Shown here one piece after another: positions 1 through 8,680 of a DNA stretch of 64,000 bases. Numbering within the stretch: the stretch's first letter is position 1; each line of letters opens with the position of its first letter. Made by a program: the position numbers and the translations under genes. The stretch comes from Streptomyces bauhiniae (GTDB taxonomy: Bacteria; Actinomycetota; Actinomycetes; Streptomycetales; Streptomycetaceae), in the NCBI RefSeq assembly GCF_004784475.1, contig NZ_SRRT01000004.1, positions 62,001-126,000 on the forward strand, given 5' to 3'. Below the pieces are notes generated by a model, which worked only from the letters and a program-made list of their open reading frames with translations, searched no databases and was not told the origin of the DNA.

Positions 1-699
1 GCGGCCGGCCGCCGGGTCACCGCCCTGGAGTGGCGGGGTACGGCGCTGACGCTGCTCGGTCTCGGCGCGCTGCTGATGGCGGCCTCGGGTCCGGCGCCCG
101 AGCGGGCACTCAGCCTGCCCTCGGCGCTGGCGGTCGCCGCGACGACCATCGCGGTGATCGGCACCCTGAGCCGCCCCGGCGCCCGGCCGGGCCTGAGGCA
201 CGCGACCGCGTCCGGGTTCGCCTCGGGTGTCGCCTCCGCGCTCACCCAGACCGCGACGGTGGCGGCCACCCAGGGCACCGGCCCGGCGCTGAGCCCGCTG
301 GTGATCGTGGTCGCGGTGCTGGTGGCCGCGTTCGCCACGGGTGGCCTGCTGCTGTCGCAGACGGCCTACCGGGGCGGGCTCGGCGCCCCGCTCGCGGTGG
401 TCACCCTGGCCAACCCGCTGGCCGCCTCGGTCATCGGCCTGACCCTGCTCGGCCAGGGCCTCAACGGCGGCGCCGTCGGCATCCTGCTGGCCCTCGCCGG
501 GGCGGGCCTGGCGGCCTGGGGCGTGGTCCTGCTGACCCGCGCGACCCCGGCCGGCGCGCCCGTACCCCCGCCCGCGCCGGGACCGGACGACGACGAGCAC
601 CCGGTGGCGGCGGTACTGGCGCTGGAGCCGGGCACGGCGACACGGGAGCCGCGGCTGACCCGGCGGCGGTCGAGGCCACGACGGCCGGCGCGGCTGTAG
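1..699 (+). CDS. DMT/EamA-family transporter, C-terminal part (5' end outside window)
   Basis: The reading frame is open from base 1, so the N-terminus lies upstream. The visible part is hydrophobic, with about five or six membrane segments (for example around bases 70-170, 220-270, 295-360, 385-450 and 470-540) separated by short polar turns. It ends in a Pro/Glu/Arg-rich cytoplasmic tail after base 540. This matches the C-terminal half of EamA/DMT-type inner-membrane transporters, which export metabolites or drugs. The substrate cannot be told. A strong hairpin terminator follows the stop. Confidence 0.6.
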   Translation, partial: AAGRRVTALEWRGTALTLLGLGALLMAASGPAPERALSLPSALAVAATTIAVIGTLSRPGARPGLRHATASGFASGVASALTQTATVAATQGTGPALSPLVIVVAVLVAAFATGGLLLSQTAYRGGLGAPLAVVTLANPLAASVIGLTLLGQGLNGGAVGILLALAGAGLAAWGVVLLTRATPAGAPVPPPAPGPDDDEHPVAAVLALEPGTATREPRLTRRRSRPRRPARL

Positions 700-704
700 A
701 CAGG

Positions 705-743
705 AAGGGGCGGCCGGCGCGTGATGCGCCGGCCGCCCCTTTT
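705..743 (+). terminator. Rho-independent terminator, convergent
   Basis: A perfect 14-bp stem (GGGGCGGCCGGCGC at 707-720 and its complement at 726-739) closes a 5-base loop and is followed by TTTT on the + strand. It sits between the transporter and the converging scramblase-like gene and could end transcription of both. Confidence 0.85.
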
Positions 744-760
744 ACTCATGTACGGCCCTG

Positions 761-1420
761 TCAGCCCAGGCCGCGCGAGTCCTGCTTCAGCGCGGTGTCC
801 ACGGTGAGCGCGGTCGCCACGACGAGGCTCCGCAGCGGCTCGGACAGCGGGCGGTGGATCTGGAGGACGTAGTTGTCCGCCGTGGTGAACAGCGTCTTGG
901 CCAGACCTTCCCAGGTCTTGGTGATACGGGCGATCTCGGTGCCCTCGTGGTCCACGATGGCGAAGTTCCAGGCCCGCCAGTTCTCCGCCTTGATCGCGCC
1001 GACCTGGTGGCCGTCCACGTTCATGGCGAAGTTGATCTTGCCGATCATGTTCTGCTGGACGATCTCACCGACCTGCGAACCGTCCGGACGGGCCACCAGG
1101 ACGCGCGACTTGAAGATCTTCGCGGGCCGGGTGAGCAGCAACTGCGGCTGCCCCTGGGTGTCCCGGATCTCCAGCCGGTGCGTGAGGAACTGGTCCCAGC
1201 TCGACACGAAGCGCAGGATCTTGCGGAGCACGCCCTGCCCGACCTCGACCACCGCACCGAGGTCACGGCCGTTCTGGTCCATGACCTTGTACTCGTTGGT
1301 CAGCTCGATGAGCTTGGCCTTCTGGTTCACCACGAGCACGGGCTCGGTGAAGAGGGTGCCGCCGGGGGTCCCGTTCGCGTCGGGGATCGAGCCTGCGGGA
1401 ATGTTCGATTGCGTGGTCAC
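761..1420 (-). CDS. LURP-one-related/scramblase-family (Tubby-like fold) protein
   Basis: 219 residues with no signal peptide and no clear membrane segment until a weakly hydrophobic C-terminal helix. A run of beta-strand-like segments begins with a LFTEPVLVVNQKAKL stretch (about residues 23-37). It is followed by repeated hydrophobic/charged strands such as LEIRDTQGQPQLLL and LVARPDGSQVGEIV, typical of the LURP-one-related/phospholipid-scramblase fold common in actinobacteria. The bacterial role is unknown; a lipid- or membrane-binding function is inferred only from the fold. It is monocistronic, with its promoter in the gap before the glucanase gene. Confidence 0.7.
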   Translation of the reverse strand: MTTQSNIPAGSIPDANGTPGGTLFTEPVLVVNQKAKLIELTNEYKVMDQNGRDLGAVVEVGQGVLRKILRFVSSWDQFLTHRLEIRDTQGQPQLLLTRPAKIFKSRVLVARPDGSQVGEIVQQNMIGKINFAMNVDGHQVGAIKAENWRAWNFAIVDHEGTEIARITKTWEGLAKTLFTTADNYVLQIHRPLSEPLRSLVVATALTVDTALKQDSRGLG

Positions 1421-1468
1421 CGGGGCACCCTATCGTGGCTTGATCCGTACCTGACGAATATTTTTTCG

Positions 1469-3649
1469 TCAGGGGGTCTGGTACGCCTCCACCTCGCTGA
1501 ACTGGCCTGCCGGCCAGCCGGTGTTGCCGGTGACGGTCAGGCGGAGGTGGCGGAGGCTGGTGCCGCTGGGGAGGGAGACGGTGACGGTGTTGCCGCTCGC
1601 CGGGTCGAAGCGGTAGTCCTTGGCCGCGGCCACGGTGGTGAAGTTCGAGCCGTCCGTGCTGCCCTGGACGGCGATGGTCTGGGTGCGGGCGCCCCAGGCC
1701 GAGGACGGGGGCAGCTTGAGGACCACGCGGCGGACCGGGTAGGCGGAGCCGAGGTCGGAGGTCCAGGACTGCGGGAAGGCGTTGTTGGCCGATTCCCAGT
1801 ACGTGTTGGCGTCGCCGTCGGCCGCCTTGCCGGGGGTGTAGACGTCCTGGGAGCCGGTCGCGGTGGCCGGGCGGCCCTTGACCAGGTTGCGGTTCGGGTC
1901 CGGCTCGGGGTTGCCCTGGCCGGGCTGGGGCCAGGTGGAGCAGTCGGCCCAGGTGCTGTTCCAGCCGGAGTTGCCGCCGCCGTCGGTGAGCGCGAAGGCG
2001 CCGGAGTTCGCCGGGTAGGGGCAGTTGTAGATCCCGGCGACGCCCACCTGGGTGGCGGTGACGTTCTTGAAGGTGGCCGCGCCCTGCGCCTCGGCCTGCA
2101 CGACCACGGTCCCGGTGTTCTTCACCGTCGCGCCGGTCACGTTGACGTTGCGCACCGGGTAGCCCTGTCCGCCGCCGGACACGAACTCGAAGGCGGAGTA
2201 CGGGCTGTCGGTGATCGTGGTGTCAGTGATGTTGACCGTGGCGTTGATGGCGCTGTCGTAGGAGTCGACGCGCAGCGCGCCCATCGGGTGGTTCCAGTTG
2301 GGGTTCAGCGCGCCCGTGCGGACCAGGGTGTTGCCCGAGACCGTGATGGTGCCGGCCAGCGGGGAGAAGGGGTCGAGGAACTTCTGGTTGGAGATGGCGA
2401 TCCCGCTGCCGAGGGCGTTGGTGTCGGAGACCAGGTTGTTCTTGACCGAGATGTCGGTGCCGCCGTAGATGGCGATGCCGTTGGCGAGGTTTGGCTGCGA
2501 GATGGTGTTGTTCTCGAAGCTGGAGTTGCTGTCGGGGGCGTAGAGGGACCACATGGCGAGGGAGTCGTCGCCCTGGTTGCGCAGGAAGTTGTTGCTGACG
2601 CGCACCCCGCGGGCGTTGCCGTTGAGGTTGAGGCCGTCGGCGGTGGTGTCGAGGATGCGGTTGTTCTCGACCACCAGGTTGTCGTTGTTGCCCGTCAGCC
2701 ACAGGCCGACCTTCAGGTGCTGGACCCACATGCCGGACACGGACGAGTTGGGGCCGAGCGAGCCGTTGACGAAGTTGTCCGGGCTGGAGTCGACGCGCTC
2801 GGTGACCTCGCCGATGACCGCGAAGTCCCGCAGATGGACGTTGCCGGAGGAGCTGGACTGGTCGATGAAGCGGGAGGTGTGCACGACCGAGTACCAGTGC
2901 CCGGCGCCGCGCAGCGTCACGTTCTGCACCCCGCTGAGCGAGGACGTGATCCGGTAGTCGCCCGGCGGAATCCACACCGTGCCGCCCTGCGCGGCCGCGA
3001 TCGCGTCGCGGAACGCCTGGGTGGAGTCGCCGCCGCCGCTGGGGTCGGCGCCCTTGGAGACGACGGACACCGAACCGGCGGGCTGGGTGACGGCGGCCGC
3101 GGCCTGCTCGAAGTCGGCCACGTCGACGGTGACTTGGGTGCCGGTGGACTCGAAGGCGACCTTGTCGCCCGCCTGGACGTTCTGGCCGAGCAACAGGCGG
3201 GCGTTGTCGAAGAAGTGGTGGTTCTTGGAGCCCGGTATCCAACTTGTGTCGATGTAGCTGTACTTGGAGGTGACGGGAAGCGTCTTGGCGATCCGGGTGC
3301 CGTTGACGTACACCGCGAGCGAGCCGGACTGGCCGTCCGGGACGCTGTAGGAGACGTTCACGGCGTTGGCCGCGCGCGGCACGGTGAACTCCACGCGCTG
3401 ACCGGAGTTGAGGCGTACGGCCTGCCGTCCGGACGCCTCGGAGGCGAGGCTGCCCTGGGTGTAGTCGGGGCCCACCTTGGTGCCGGTGGTGGTGGCGGAC
3501 TCGGCCTCGACGGAGGTGAACGGGAGGGTGGCGCCGGAGGCGGCCTGCGCGGCCGGGGCCAGGGCGACCGTCATGCCCGCGGCGAGGGCGACGACGGCGC
3601 CCAGGGCGGGCAGGCTCCTCAGGTGTCTTGCGGTGCTGTTGCTGTGCAT
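1469..3649 (-). CDS. Secreted alpha-1,3-glucanase (GH87 mycodextranase-like) with N-terminal CBM and C-terminal F5/8 domain
   Basis: 726 residues. A Sec signal peptide (residues 1-36, ending AQAA) precedes a CBM35-like beta-sandwich (about 42-190), then a long right-handed beta-helix (about 195-560). The helix is rich in NN/NG turn repeats such as VENNRILD, VSNNFLRN and VKNNLVSD. A proline-rich linker (GNPEPDPNR) leads to an F5/8 type C (discoidin/CBM32) domain (about 590-726). This order is typical of Streptomyces mycodextranase-type alpha-1,3-glucanases, which cut alpha-1,3-glucan of fungal walls. It is the last gene of an operon with an alpha-glucosidase and a sugar importer, which fits uptake of the released alpha-oligosaccharides. 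A different beta-helix polysaccharidase is possible. Confidence 0.75.
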   Translation of the reverse strand: MHSNSTARHLRSLPALGAVVALAAGMTVALAPAAQAASGATLPFTSVEAESATTTGTKVGPDYTQGSLASEASGRQAVRLNSGQRVEFTVPRAANAVNVSYSVPDGQSGSLAVYVNGTRIAKTLPVTSKYSYIDTSWIPGSKNHHFFDNARLLLGQNVQAGDKVAFESTGTQVTVDVADFEQAAAAVTQPAGSVSVVSKGADPSGGGDSTQAFRDAIAAAQGGTVWIPPGDYRITSSLSGVQNVTLRGAGHWYSVVHTSRFIDQSSSSGNVHLRDFAVIGEVTERVDSSPDNFVNGSLGPNSSVSGMWVQHLKVGLWLTGNNDNLVVENNRILDTTADGLNLNGNARGVRVSNNFLRNQGDDSLAMWSLYAPDSNSSFENNTISQPNLANGIAIYGGTDISVKNNLVSDTNALGSGIAISNQKFLDPFSPLAGTITVSGNTLVRTGALNPNWNHPMGALRVDSYDSAINATVNITDTTITDSPYSAFEFVSGGGQGYPVRNVNVTGATVKNTGTVVVQAEAQGAATFKNVTATQVGVAGIYNCPYPANSGAFALTDGGGNSGWNSTWADCSTWPQPGQGNPEPDPNRNLVKGRPATATGSQDVYTPGKAADGDANTYWESANNAFPQSWTSDLGSAYPVRRVVLKLPPSSAWGARTQTIAVQGSTDGSNFTTVAAAKDYRFDPASGNTVTVSLPSGTSLRHLRLTVTGNTGWPAGQFSEVEAYQTP

Positions 3650-3705
3650 GTGCTGATCCCTTCAGGGTGGGGGTGCCGGGGATAGCAGGTGCGGGGTGGG
3701 GCGGT

Positions 3706-5313
3706 TCAGGCGCGGAGCCAGACCGCCGTGTCCTGCGGCAGCCGGCCCGACTCGTCCAAGGGGCCGCTGCTGAGCAGGAGTTCGGCGTGCGCGGGCAGAT
3801 CGGCGGCGTCGGCGGCGAGGTTCACCACGCACAGGGCGCCGTCGGCACGGGCGAAGGCGAGGACGCCCTCGGGGGCGGGGAGCCAGGTCAGCGGGCCCTC
3901 GCCGAACGCGGGCCGGGCGGCGATGGCCTCGCGGTACAGGGTGAGCATGGAGTGCGGGTCGCGCTCCTGCCGGTCGGCCGCGTAGTCCGCCCAGTCCGCC
4001 GGCTGCGGCAGCCAGGGCTCCTCGCGCGAGCCGAAGCCCGCGTACGGGGCGTTCGCGGACCAGGGCAGCGGGACCCGGCAGCCGTCGCGGCCGGGGTCGG
4101 TGCCGCCGGAGCGGTGGTGCATCGGGTCCTCGATCCGGTCCACCGGGATGTCCGCCTCGGGCAGGCCCAGCTCCTCCCCCTGGTACAGGTAGACCGAGCC
4201 GGGCAGGGCGAGGGAGAGCAGGGCGGCGGCGCGGGCGCGGCGGGTGCCGAGCGCGAGGTCGGTGGGGGTGCCGAACGCCTTGGCGGCGAAGTCGAAGCCG
4301 GTGTCGGTACGGCCGTAGCGGGTGACGGTGCGGGTGATGTCGTGGTTGCACAGCACCCAGGTGGCGGGGGCGCCCACGGGGGCGTGCTCGGCGAGGGTGG
4401 AGTCGATGGCCGCGCGCAGCCGGTCCGCGCCCCAGGGGCAGGACAGAAAGGCGAAGTTGAAGGCGGTGTGCAGTTCGTCGGGGCGGAGATAGCGGGCGAA
4501 GCGCTCGGCGTCGGGGAGCCAGACCTCGCCGACGAACACCCCGCCGTACTCGTCGGCGACCGCGCGCCAGGAGCGGTAGACGTCGTGGAGTTCGTCGCGG
4601 TCGACGAAGGGGTGCGGGTCGGGGGCGCCGGCGAGGTCGGGCAGGCCGGGGTCCTTGGCGAGCAGGGCGGCGGAGTCGATGCGGACGCCCGCGACACCGC
4701 GCTCGAACCAGAAGCGCAGGATGTCCTCGTGCTCGCGGTGGACGGCCGGGTGGGCCCAGTTGAGGTCGGGCTGCTCGGGGGTGAACAGATGCAGGTACCA
4801 GTCGCCGTCGGGCAGCCGGGTCCACACCGGCTCGGTCGAGCCGACGAACTGCGACGGCCAGTCGTTGGGCGGTACTTCACCGTGCGCGCCGCGACCGGGG
4901 CGGAAGTGGAACAGTTCGCGCTCGGGGCTGCCGGGGCCGGCGGCGAGCGCGGCCCGGAACCAGGGGTGCTGGTCGGAGACGTGGTTGGGCACGATGTCGA
5001 CGATGGTGCGGATGCCCAGCTCACGGGCCTCGGCGATGAGCTTCTCGGCCTCGGCGAGGGTGCCGAAGGCGGGGTCGACGGTGCGGTAGTCGGCGACGTC
5101 GTAGCCGCCGTCCTTCATCGGGGACAGGTACCAGGGGTTAAACCACAGGGCGTCCACGCCGAGGTCGGCTAGGTAGGGCAGCCGGGCGCGGACCCCGGCG
5201 AGGTCTCCGGTGCCGTCGCCGTCGCCGTCCGCGAAGCTGCGCACGTACACCTGGTAGATGACGGCCGAGCGCCACCAGTCGGCCTGCCTGCGGGCATGGG
5301 TGGGCTGTGCCAC
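3706..5313 (-). CDS. aglA: Alpha-glucosidase, glycoside hydrolase family 13
   Basis: 535 residues, no signal peptide, so cytoplasmic. It has a full GH13 (beta/alpha)8 signature: AVIYQVYVRSFAD near the N-terminus, DIVPNHVSDQHPWF, GVRIDSAALL (nucleophile Asp), VFVGEVW (acid/base Glu) and CNHDITR (transition-state Asp). Family members with this layout hydrolyse alpha-1,4/1,6/1,3-linked oligosaccharides from the non-reducing end. It follows the two permease genes and precedes the secreted alpha-glucanase, so it probably splits imported isomalto-, nigero- or malto-oligosaccharides to glucose. Linkage specificity cannot be read from the sequence. Confidence 0.88.
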   Translation of the reverse strand: MAQPTHARRQADWWRSAVIYQVYVRSFADGDGDGTGDLAGVRARLPYLADLGVDALWFNPWYLSPMKDGGYDVADYRTVDPAFGTLAEAEKLIAEARELGIRTIVDIVPNHVSDQHPWFRAALAAGPGSPERELFHFRPGRGAHGEVPPNDWPSQFVGSTEPVWTRLPDGDWYLHLFTPEQPDLNWAHPAVHREHEDILRFWFERGVAGVRIDSAALLAKDPGLPDLAGAPDPHPFVDRDELHDVYRSWRAVADEYGGVFVGEVWLPDAERFARYLRPDELHTAFNFAFLSCPWGADRLRAAIDSTLAEHAPVGAPATWVLCNHDITRTVTRYGRTDTGFDFAAKAFGTPTDLALGTRRARAAALLSLALPGSVYLYQGEELGLPEADIPVDRIEDPMHHRSGGTDPGRDGCRVPLPWSANAPYAGFGSREEPWLPQPADWADYAADRQERDPHSMLTLYREAIAARPAFGEGPLTWLPAPEGVLAFARADGALCVVNLAADAADLPAHAELLLSSGPLDESGRLPQDTAVWLRA

Positions 5314-5353
5314 GGTGCGTGCCCTTTCTGTCGAGTCTGTCGAGGGGGCCGGG

Positions 5354-6229
5354 TCAGCCCTTGGTGCTGCCCGCGCTGATCCCGGCGATGATGTGCCGCT
5401 GGAACACGAGGAAGAGCGCCACCATGGGGATGCTGGCGATCACCATGGCCGCAACGAGCACGGTGAGCTGGATGTTCTGCGACAACTGGACGAGCGCCAC
5501 ACTGATCGGCTGCTTGTCGGTGTCGGAGAAGACCATCAGCGGCCAGAGGAAGTCCTGCCAGACGGCGACCAGCGCGAAGATGGAAACGACGCCGAGCACC
5601 GGCCGGGACATGGGCAGCACGACCGACCACAGGGTGCGCAGCTTCCCCGCGCCGTCGATCTCGGCGGCCTCGAGCACATCGCGGGGCAACTGGTCGAAGA
5701 ACCGCTTGAGCAGATACAGGTTGAAGGCATTGGCGACGGCCGGCAGCCAGATGCCGAGCGGGTCGTTGAGCAGGCTGGTGTGGATCAGCGGCAGGTCGGC
5801 CGCGGTCAGGTACTTCGGTACGACGAGCGCCTGTGCCGGGACCATCAGGGTGGCGAGGATGCCGCCGAGGACCACATTGCCGAAGGCGGGCTTCAGCTTG
5901 GACAGCGCGTACGCGGCGGCCGTGCAGAACACGAGCTGGAAGGCCCAGGCACCGGCCGCCTGCACCACCGTGTTCCACAGGTGCTGCGGGAGCTGCATCA
6001 GGTCCCAGGCGTCGGTGTAGCCGTCCAGGTGCCAGTGCTCGGGGACCAGGGTGGGCGGGGTACGGGCGATCTCGTCCGGGGACTTCATCGCGCCGGACGC
6101 CATCCAGTACACGGGGAACAGGAAGGCGAGCGCGAAGAGGACGACGACGGCCCCGAACACCGTCCAGTACAGGGCCTTTCCGCGCGGCCGGGCGAGGGTG
6201 GCCGGGGAGATGAGGGTACGGGTGCTCAT
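5354..6229 (-). CDS. Carbohydrate ABC transporter permease (MalG/MsmG type)
   Basis: 291 residues with six predicted membrane helices, the first at about residues 20-42 (WTVFGAVVVLFALAFLFPVY). The cytoplasmic EAA loop (EAAEIDGAGKLRTLWSVVLP) that docks the ATPase is present. It pairs with the upstream permease and binding protein. No ATPase gene is near, as is usual for Streptomyces sugar importers that use the shared ATPase MsiK. The ATG overlaps the stop of a nine-codon minicistron (6226-6255), suggesting translational coupling. Confidence 0.9.
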   Translation of the reverse strand: MSTRTLISPATLARPRGKALYWTVFGAVVVLFALAFLFPVYWMASGAMKSPDEIARTPPTLVPEHWHLDGYTDAWDLMQLPQHLWNTVVQAAGAWAFQLVFCTAAAYALSKLKPAFGNVVLGGILATLMVPAQALVVPKYLTAADLPLIHTSLLNDPLGIWLPAVANAFNLYLLKRFFDQLPRDVLEAAEIDGAGKLRTLWSVVLPMSRPVLGVVSIFALVAVWQDFLWPLMVFSDTDKQPISVALVQLSQNIQLTVLVAAMVIASIPMVALFLVFQRHIIAGISAGSTKG

Positions 6230-6255
6230 GCGCCCTCCTCGGTACGGGTGCTCAT
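6226..6255 (-). CDS. Nine-codon minicistron between the two permease genes
   Basis: Reads MSTRTEEGA followed by TGA. Its ATG overlaps the TGA of the upstream permease (ATGA at 6252-6255), and its own TGA overlaps the ATG of the downstream permease (ATGA at 6226-6229). The first five codons duplicate those of the downstream permease (MSTRT), so it arose from a short tandem duplication of the permease start region. It may relay ribosomes between the genes; a peptide function is unlikely. Confidence 0.5.
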   Translation of the reverse strand: MSTRTEEGA

Positions 6256-7202
6256 GCGTCCCCCTCGCTGCGGGTGAGCCGGAGGTAGAGGGCGGAGAAG
6301 GCGCCGAGCAGCACCAGCAGCATCACGCTGAGGGCGCAGGCCCCGCCGAAGTCGTTGTAGAGGAAGGCGTACTTGTAGATCAGGTAGAGCACGGTGACGG
6401 TCGCGCTCTCCGGGCCGCCGCCAGTGATGACGAAGGGCTCGGTGAACACCTGCATGGTGGCGATGATCTGAAGGAGCATCAGCATCAGGATCACGAACCG
6501 GGTCTGCGGGATCGTGACGTGCCGGATGCGCTGGAGCAGGTTGGCGCCGTCGAGTTCGGCGGCCTCGTACAGCTCGCCGGGGATGGACTGGAGGGCGGCG
6601 AGGTAGATGAGGACGGTGCCGCCGAGGTTGGCCCAAGTGGCCACGATCACCAGGGAGATCAGCGCGGTGTCGGTGCCGTTGGACCAGTTCGAGGTGGGCA
6701 GGTGCAGGGCGCGCAGCGTCTCGTTGGCGAGGCCGGCGCCGGGGTCGTAGAACCACTTCCACAGCAGGGCGCTGACCACCGGCGGGATCATCACCGGGAG
6801 GTAGACCACGACCCGGAAGAACGCCTTGGCGTGCCGGAGTTCGTTCAGCACCAGGGCGAGCACGAACGGGACGGCGAAGCCGACGAGGAGGGCGAGCACG
6901 GTGAAGGTGAGGGTGTTGCGCCAGGCCGCGCCGAACTCCGGATCGTGCAGGACCCGGCGGAAGTTGGCGGTGCCGACCCACTCGGGCGCGGAGCCCGGTG
7001 TGTAGCGCTGGAAGGCGATGACGACGGCGCGGATCGCCGGGTACCAGGAGAACAGGGCGAAGCAGATCAGGCCGCCGAGGAGGAAGCCGTAGGCGCGGAC
7101 CTGGCCGGTGAGGGCCCGGCGGCCCCGGCCGCCGCCCGCCGGGGCCGGGGGCGGGGCCAGGGGGGCGGCGGCCGCGGGGAGCCGCTCGGCCGTCTTGGTC
7201 AT
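6252..7202 (-). CDS. Carbohydrate ABC transporter permease (MalF/MsmF type)
   Basis: 316 residues. A Pro/Ala-rich cytoplasmic N-terminus (about 25 residues) is followed by six predicted membrane helices, with the EAA loop EAAELDGANLLQRIRHVTIP near residue 220. The ATG at 7202 lies five bases after the stop of the binding-protein gene. The frame stays open further upstream, but only as a shadow of that gene. Together with the next permease it forms the membrane channel of the alpha-glucoside importer. Confidence 0.9.
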   Translation of the reverse strand: MTKTAERLPAAAAPLAPPPAPAGGGRGRRALTGQVRAYGFLLGGLICFALFSWYPAIRAVVIAFQRYTPGSAPEWVGTANFRRVLHDPEFGAAWRNTLTFTVLALLVGFAVPFVLALVLNELRHAKAFFRVVVYLPVMIPPVVSALLWKWFYDPGAGLANETLRALHLPTSNWSNGTDTALISLVIVATWANLGGTVLIYLAALQSIPGELYEAAELDGANLLQRIRHVTIPQTRFVILMLMLLQIIATMQVFTEPFVITGGGPESATVTVLYLIYKYAFLYNDFGGACALSVMLLVLLGAFSALYLRLTRSEGDA

Positions 7203-7207
7203 GGTGG

Positions 7208-8560
7208 TCAGCCCCGCGCCAGGATGCTGTCGATCTTGCCGTTCGCGTCCTTGAGGAGCTGGTCGACGTCCGCGTCCTTCTTGGTGAGGACGGCGGAGAC
7301 GACCCCGTCGAGCACCGAGTAGATCTGCTGGGCGTGCGGCGGCTCGATCTTCATGTCGAGGCTCTGGTTGCCGTCCAGGAAGGACTGGTAGTTCTCCACC
7401 GGGACGTTGGCGTTGGCCTTCTTGACCTGCTGGTCCTTGGCGTCGGCGGCGCCGGTGAACAGGCGCGGCTCGGGCAGGCCGACCGGTGCGTCGTTCTTCT
7501 TGGCGCGGGCGTAGTCGCCGAGGAAGCCGTCTCCGGGGGTGAGGAACATGTGGTCGAGCCACTTGAGGCCGGCCCGGATCTGGGCGGGGCTGGCCTTCTT
7601 GTTGAACATGTAGCCGTCGCCGCCGATGAGCGTGCCCTTGCCGCCGGGCATCGGGGCGAGCGCCAGGTCCTTGTACGAGCCGCCCTTCTCCTTGACCAGG
7701 ATGGGGATGTTGTCCGGCGCCGAGAGGTACATGCCGAGCTTGCCCGAACCCATCATCTGCTGGGCGTCGTTGATGACGAGGAGCTGCTTGCTGCCCATGG
7801 AGTCGTCCGCCCAGCGCATGTCGTGCAGGTTCCGCAGCACCGCCTTGCCCTCGGGGGTGTCGACGGTGGCCTTCTTGCCGTCGGCGCTGACGACGTCGCC
7901 GCCCTGGGAGTACAGCTCGGCGGTGAAGTGCCAGCCGCCCTGGTTCTGGGCGCTGTAGTCGGCGTAGCCGACGGTGCCGTTGCCGAGTCCGGCGATCTTC
8001 TTGGCGGCGGCGCGGACCTCGTCCCAGGTGGCCGGGGGCTTGTCCGGGTCGAGGCCGGCCTTCTTGAACAGGGCGCGGTTGTAGATCAGCCCCATCGAGT
8101 AGCCGGTGCGCGGGATGCCGTAGACCTTGCCGTCGACGGTGTAGATGTCCCGGAGCTGCTTCTGGATGGTGTCGTAGCTCTTGAGCTCCTTGACGTACGG
8201 GGTGAGGTCGGCGGCCTGGTGGATGTCGACCACATGCCGGGCGTCGGTGAAGTAGGTGTAGAACACGTCCTCCATCTGGCCGCCGGCGAGCTTCGCGTCG
8301 AAGGTCTTGGGGTCCTGGCAGGGGAACGCGTCGTGGGCGACCACGTCGATGTCCGGGTGGGCCTTCTCGAAGGAGGCGATGTCCTCGTCGAAGAACCGGC
8401 GGTCGACCTTGGCGCTCTTGGGCGGCTCGCAGTTGACGGTGATGCGGGTCTTGCCGCCCGCCGAGCTGTCGTCGTCCGAGCCGCAGGCTGCTGCGGTGAG
8501 GGCGAGCGAGGAACAGACGCCGATCGCGGCGACGGTGCGGCGGAACCCGGTGCTTCTCAT
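7208..8560 (-). CDS. Extracellular sugar-binding lipoprotein (ABC importer)
   Basis: 450 residues. The start at 8560 is favoured by a GAGGGG ribosome site seven bases upstream and by the lipoprotein signal that follows at once (RSTGFRRTVAAIG, then lipobox LTAAACGS). The mature part has the family-1 solute-binding signature with a long hinge region (SYDTIQKQL, YGIPRTGYSMGLIYN, PPATWDEVRAAAKK). It delivers an oligosaccharide to the two permeases. Substrate is inferred as alpha-glucan oligosaccharides from the operon's GH13 and GH87 genes. It is the first gene of the operon. Confidence 0.9.
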   Translation of the reverse strand: MRSTGFRRTVAAIGVCSSLALTAAACGSDDDSSAGGKTRITVNCEPPKSAKVDRRFFDEDIASFEKAHPDIDVVAHDAFPCQDPKTFDAKLAGGQMEDVFYTYFTDARHVVDIHQAADLTPYVKELKSYDTIQKQLRDIYTVDGKVYGIPRTGYSMGLIYNRALFKKAGLDPDKPPATWDEVRAAAKKIAGLGNGTVGYADYSAQNQGGWHFTAELYSQGGDVVSADGKKATVDTPEGKAVLRNLHDMRWADDSMGSKQLLVINDAQQMMGSGKLGMYLSAPDNIPILVKEKGGSYKDLALAPMPGGKGTLIGGDGYMFNKKASPAQIRAGLKWLDHMFLTPGDGFLGDYARAKKNDAPVGLPEPRLFTGAADAKDQQVKKANANVPVENYQSFLDGNQSLDMKIEPPHAQQIYSVLDGVVSAVLTKKDADVDQLLKDANGKIDSILARG

Positions 8561-8652
8561 CGGTGGACCCCTCAAGGCAGGAGCGGTGGGCGCCGCACAC
8601 TCAAGCACCGACGGCACCGGGCCGCAAGATGTCGCGCAGAATCTGTAATTAT

Positions 8653-8663
8653 TTGACAGTCAA
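8653..8663. promoter_or_regulatory. AT-rich palindrome upstream of the alpha-glucan operon
   Basis: TTGACAGTCAA is an 11-bp perfect palindrome in the only AT-rich patch (8641-8663) between the LacI gene and the binding-protein gene. It could be the -35 region plus operator of the operon. No convincing -10 is placed at 17-18 bases from it. Confidence 0.35.
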
Positions 8664-8680
8664 CCGGCTCCGCAAAGCGC

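Noticed and set aside
854..3685. 943-residue open frame on the plus strand opposite the alpha-glucanase gene
   Set aside because: Composition is Val/Gly/Asp/Arg-rich without domains, and the opposite strand encodes a signal peptide and known folds.
8653..8663. Definite promoter of the alpha-glucan importer
   Set aside because: A -35-like hexamer is present, but no -10 lies at a proper distance, so it is listed only as a possible regulatory site.
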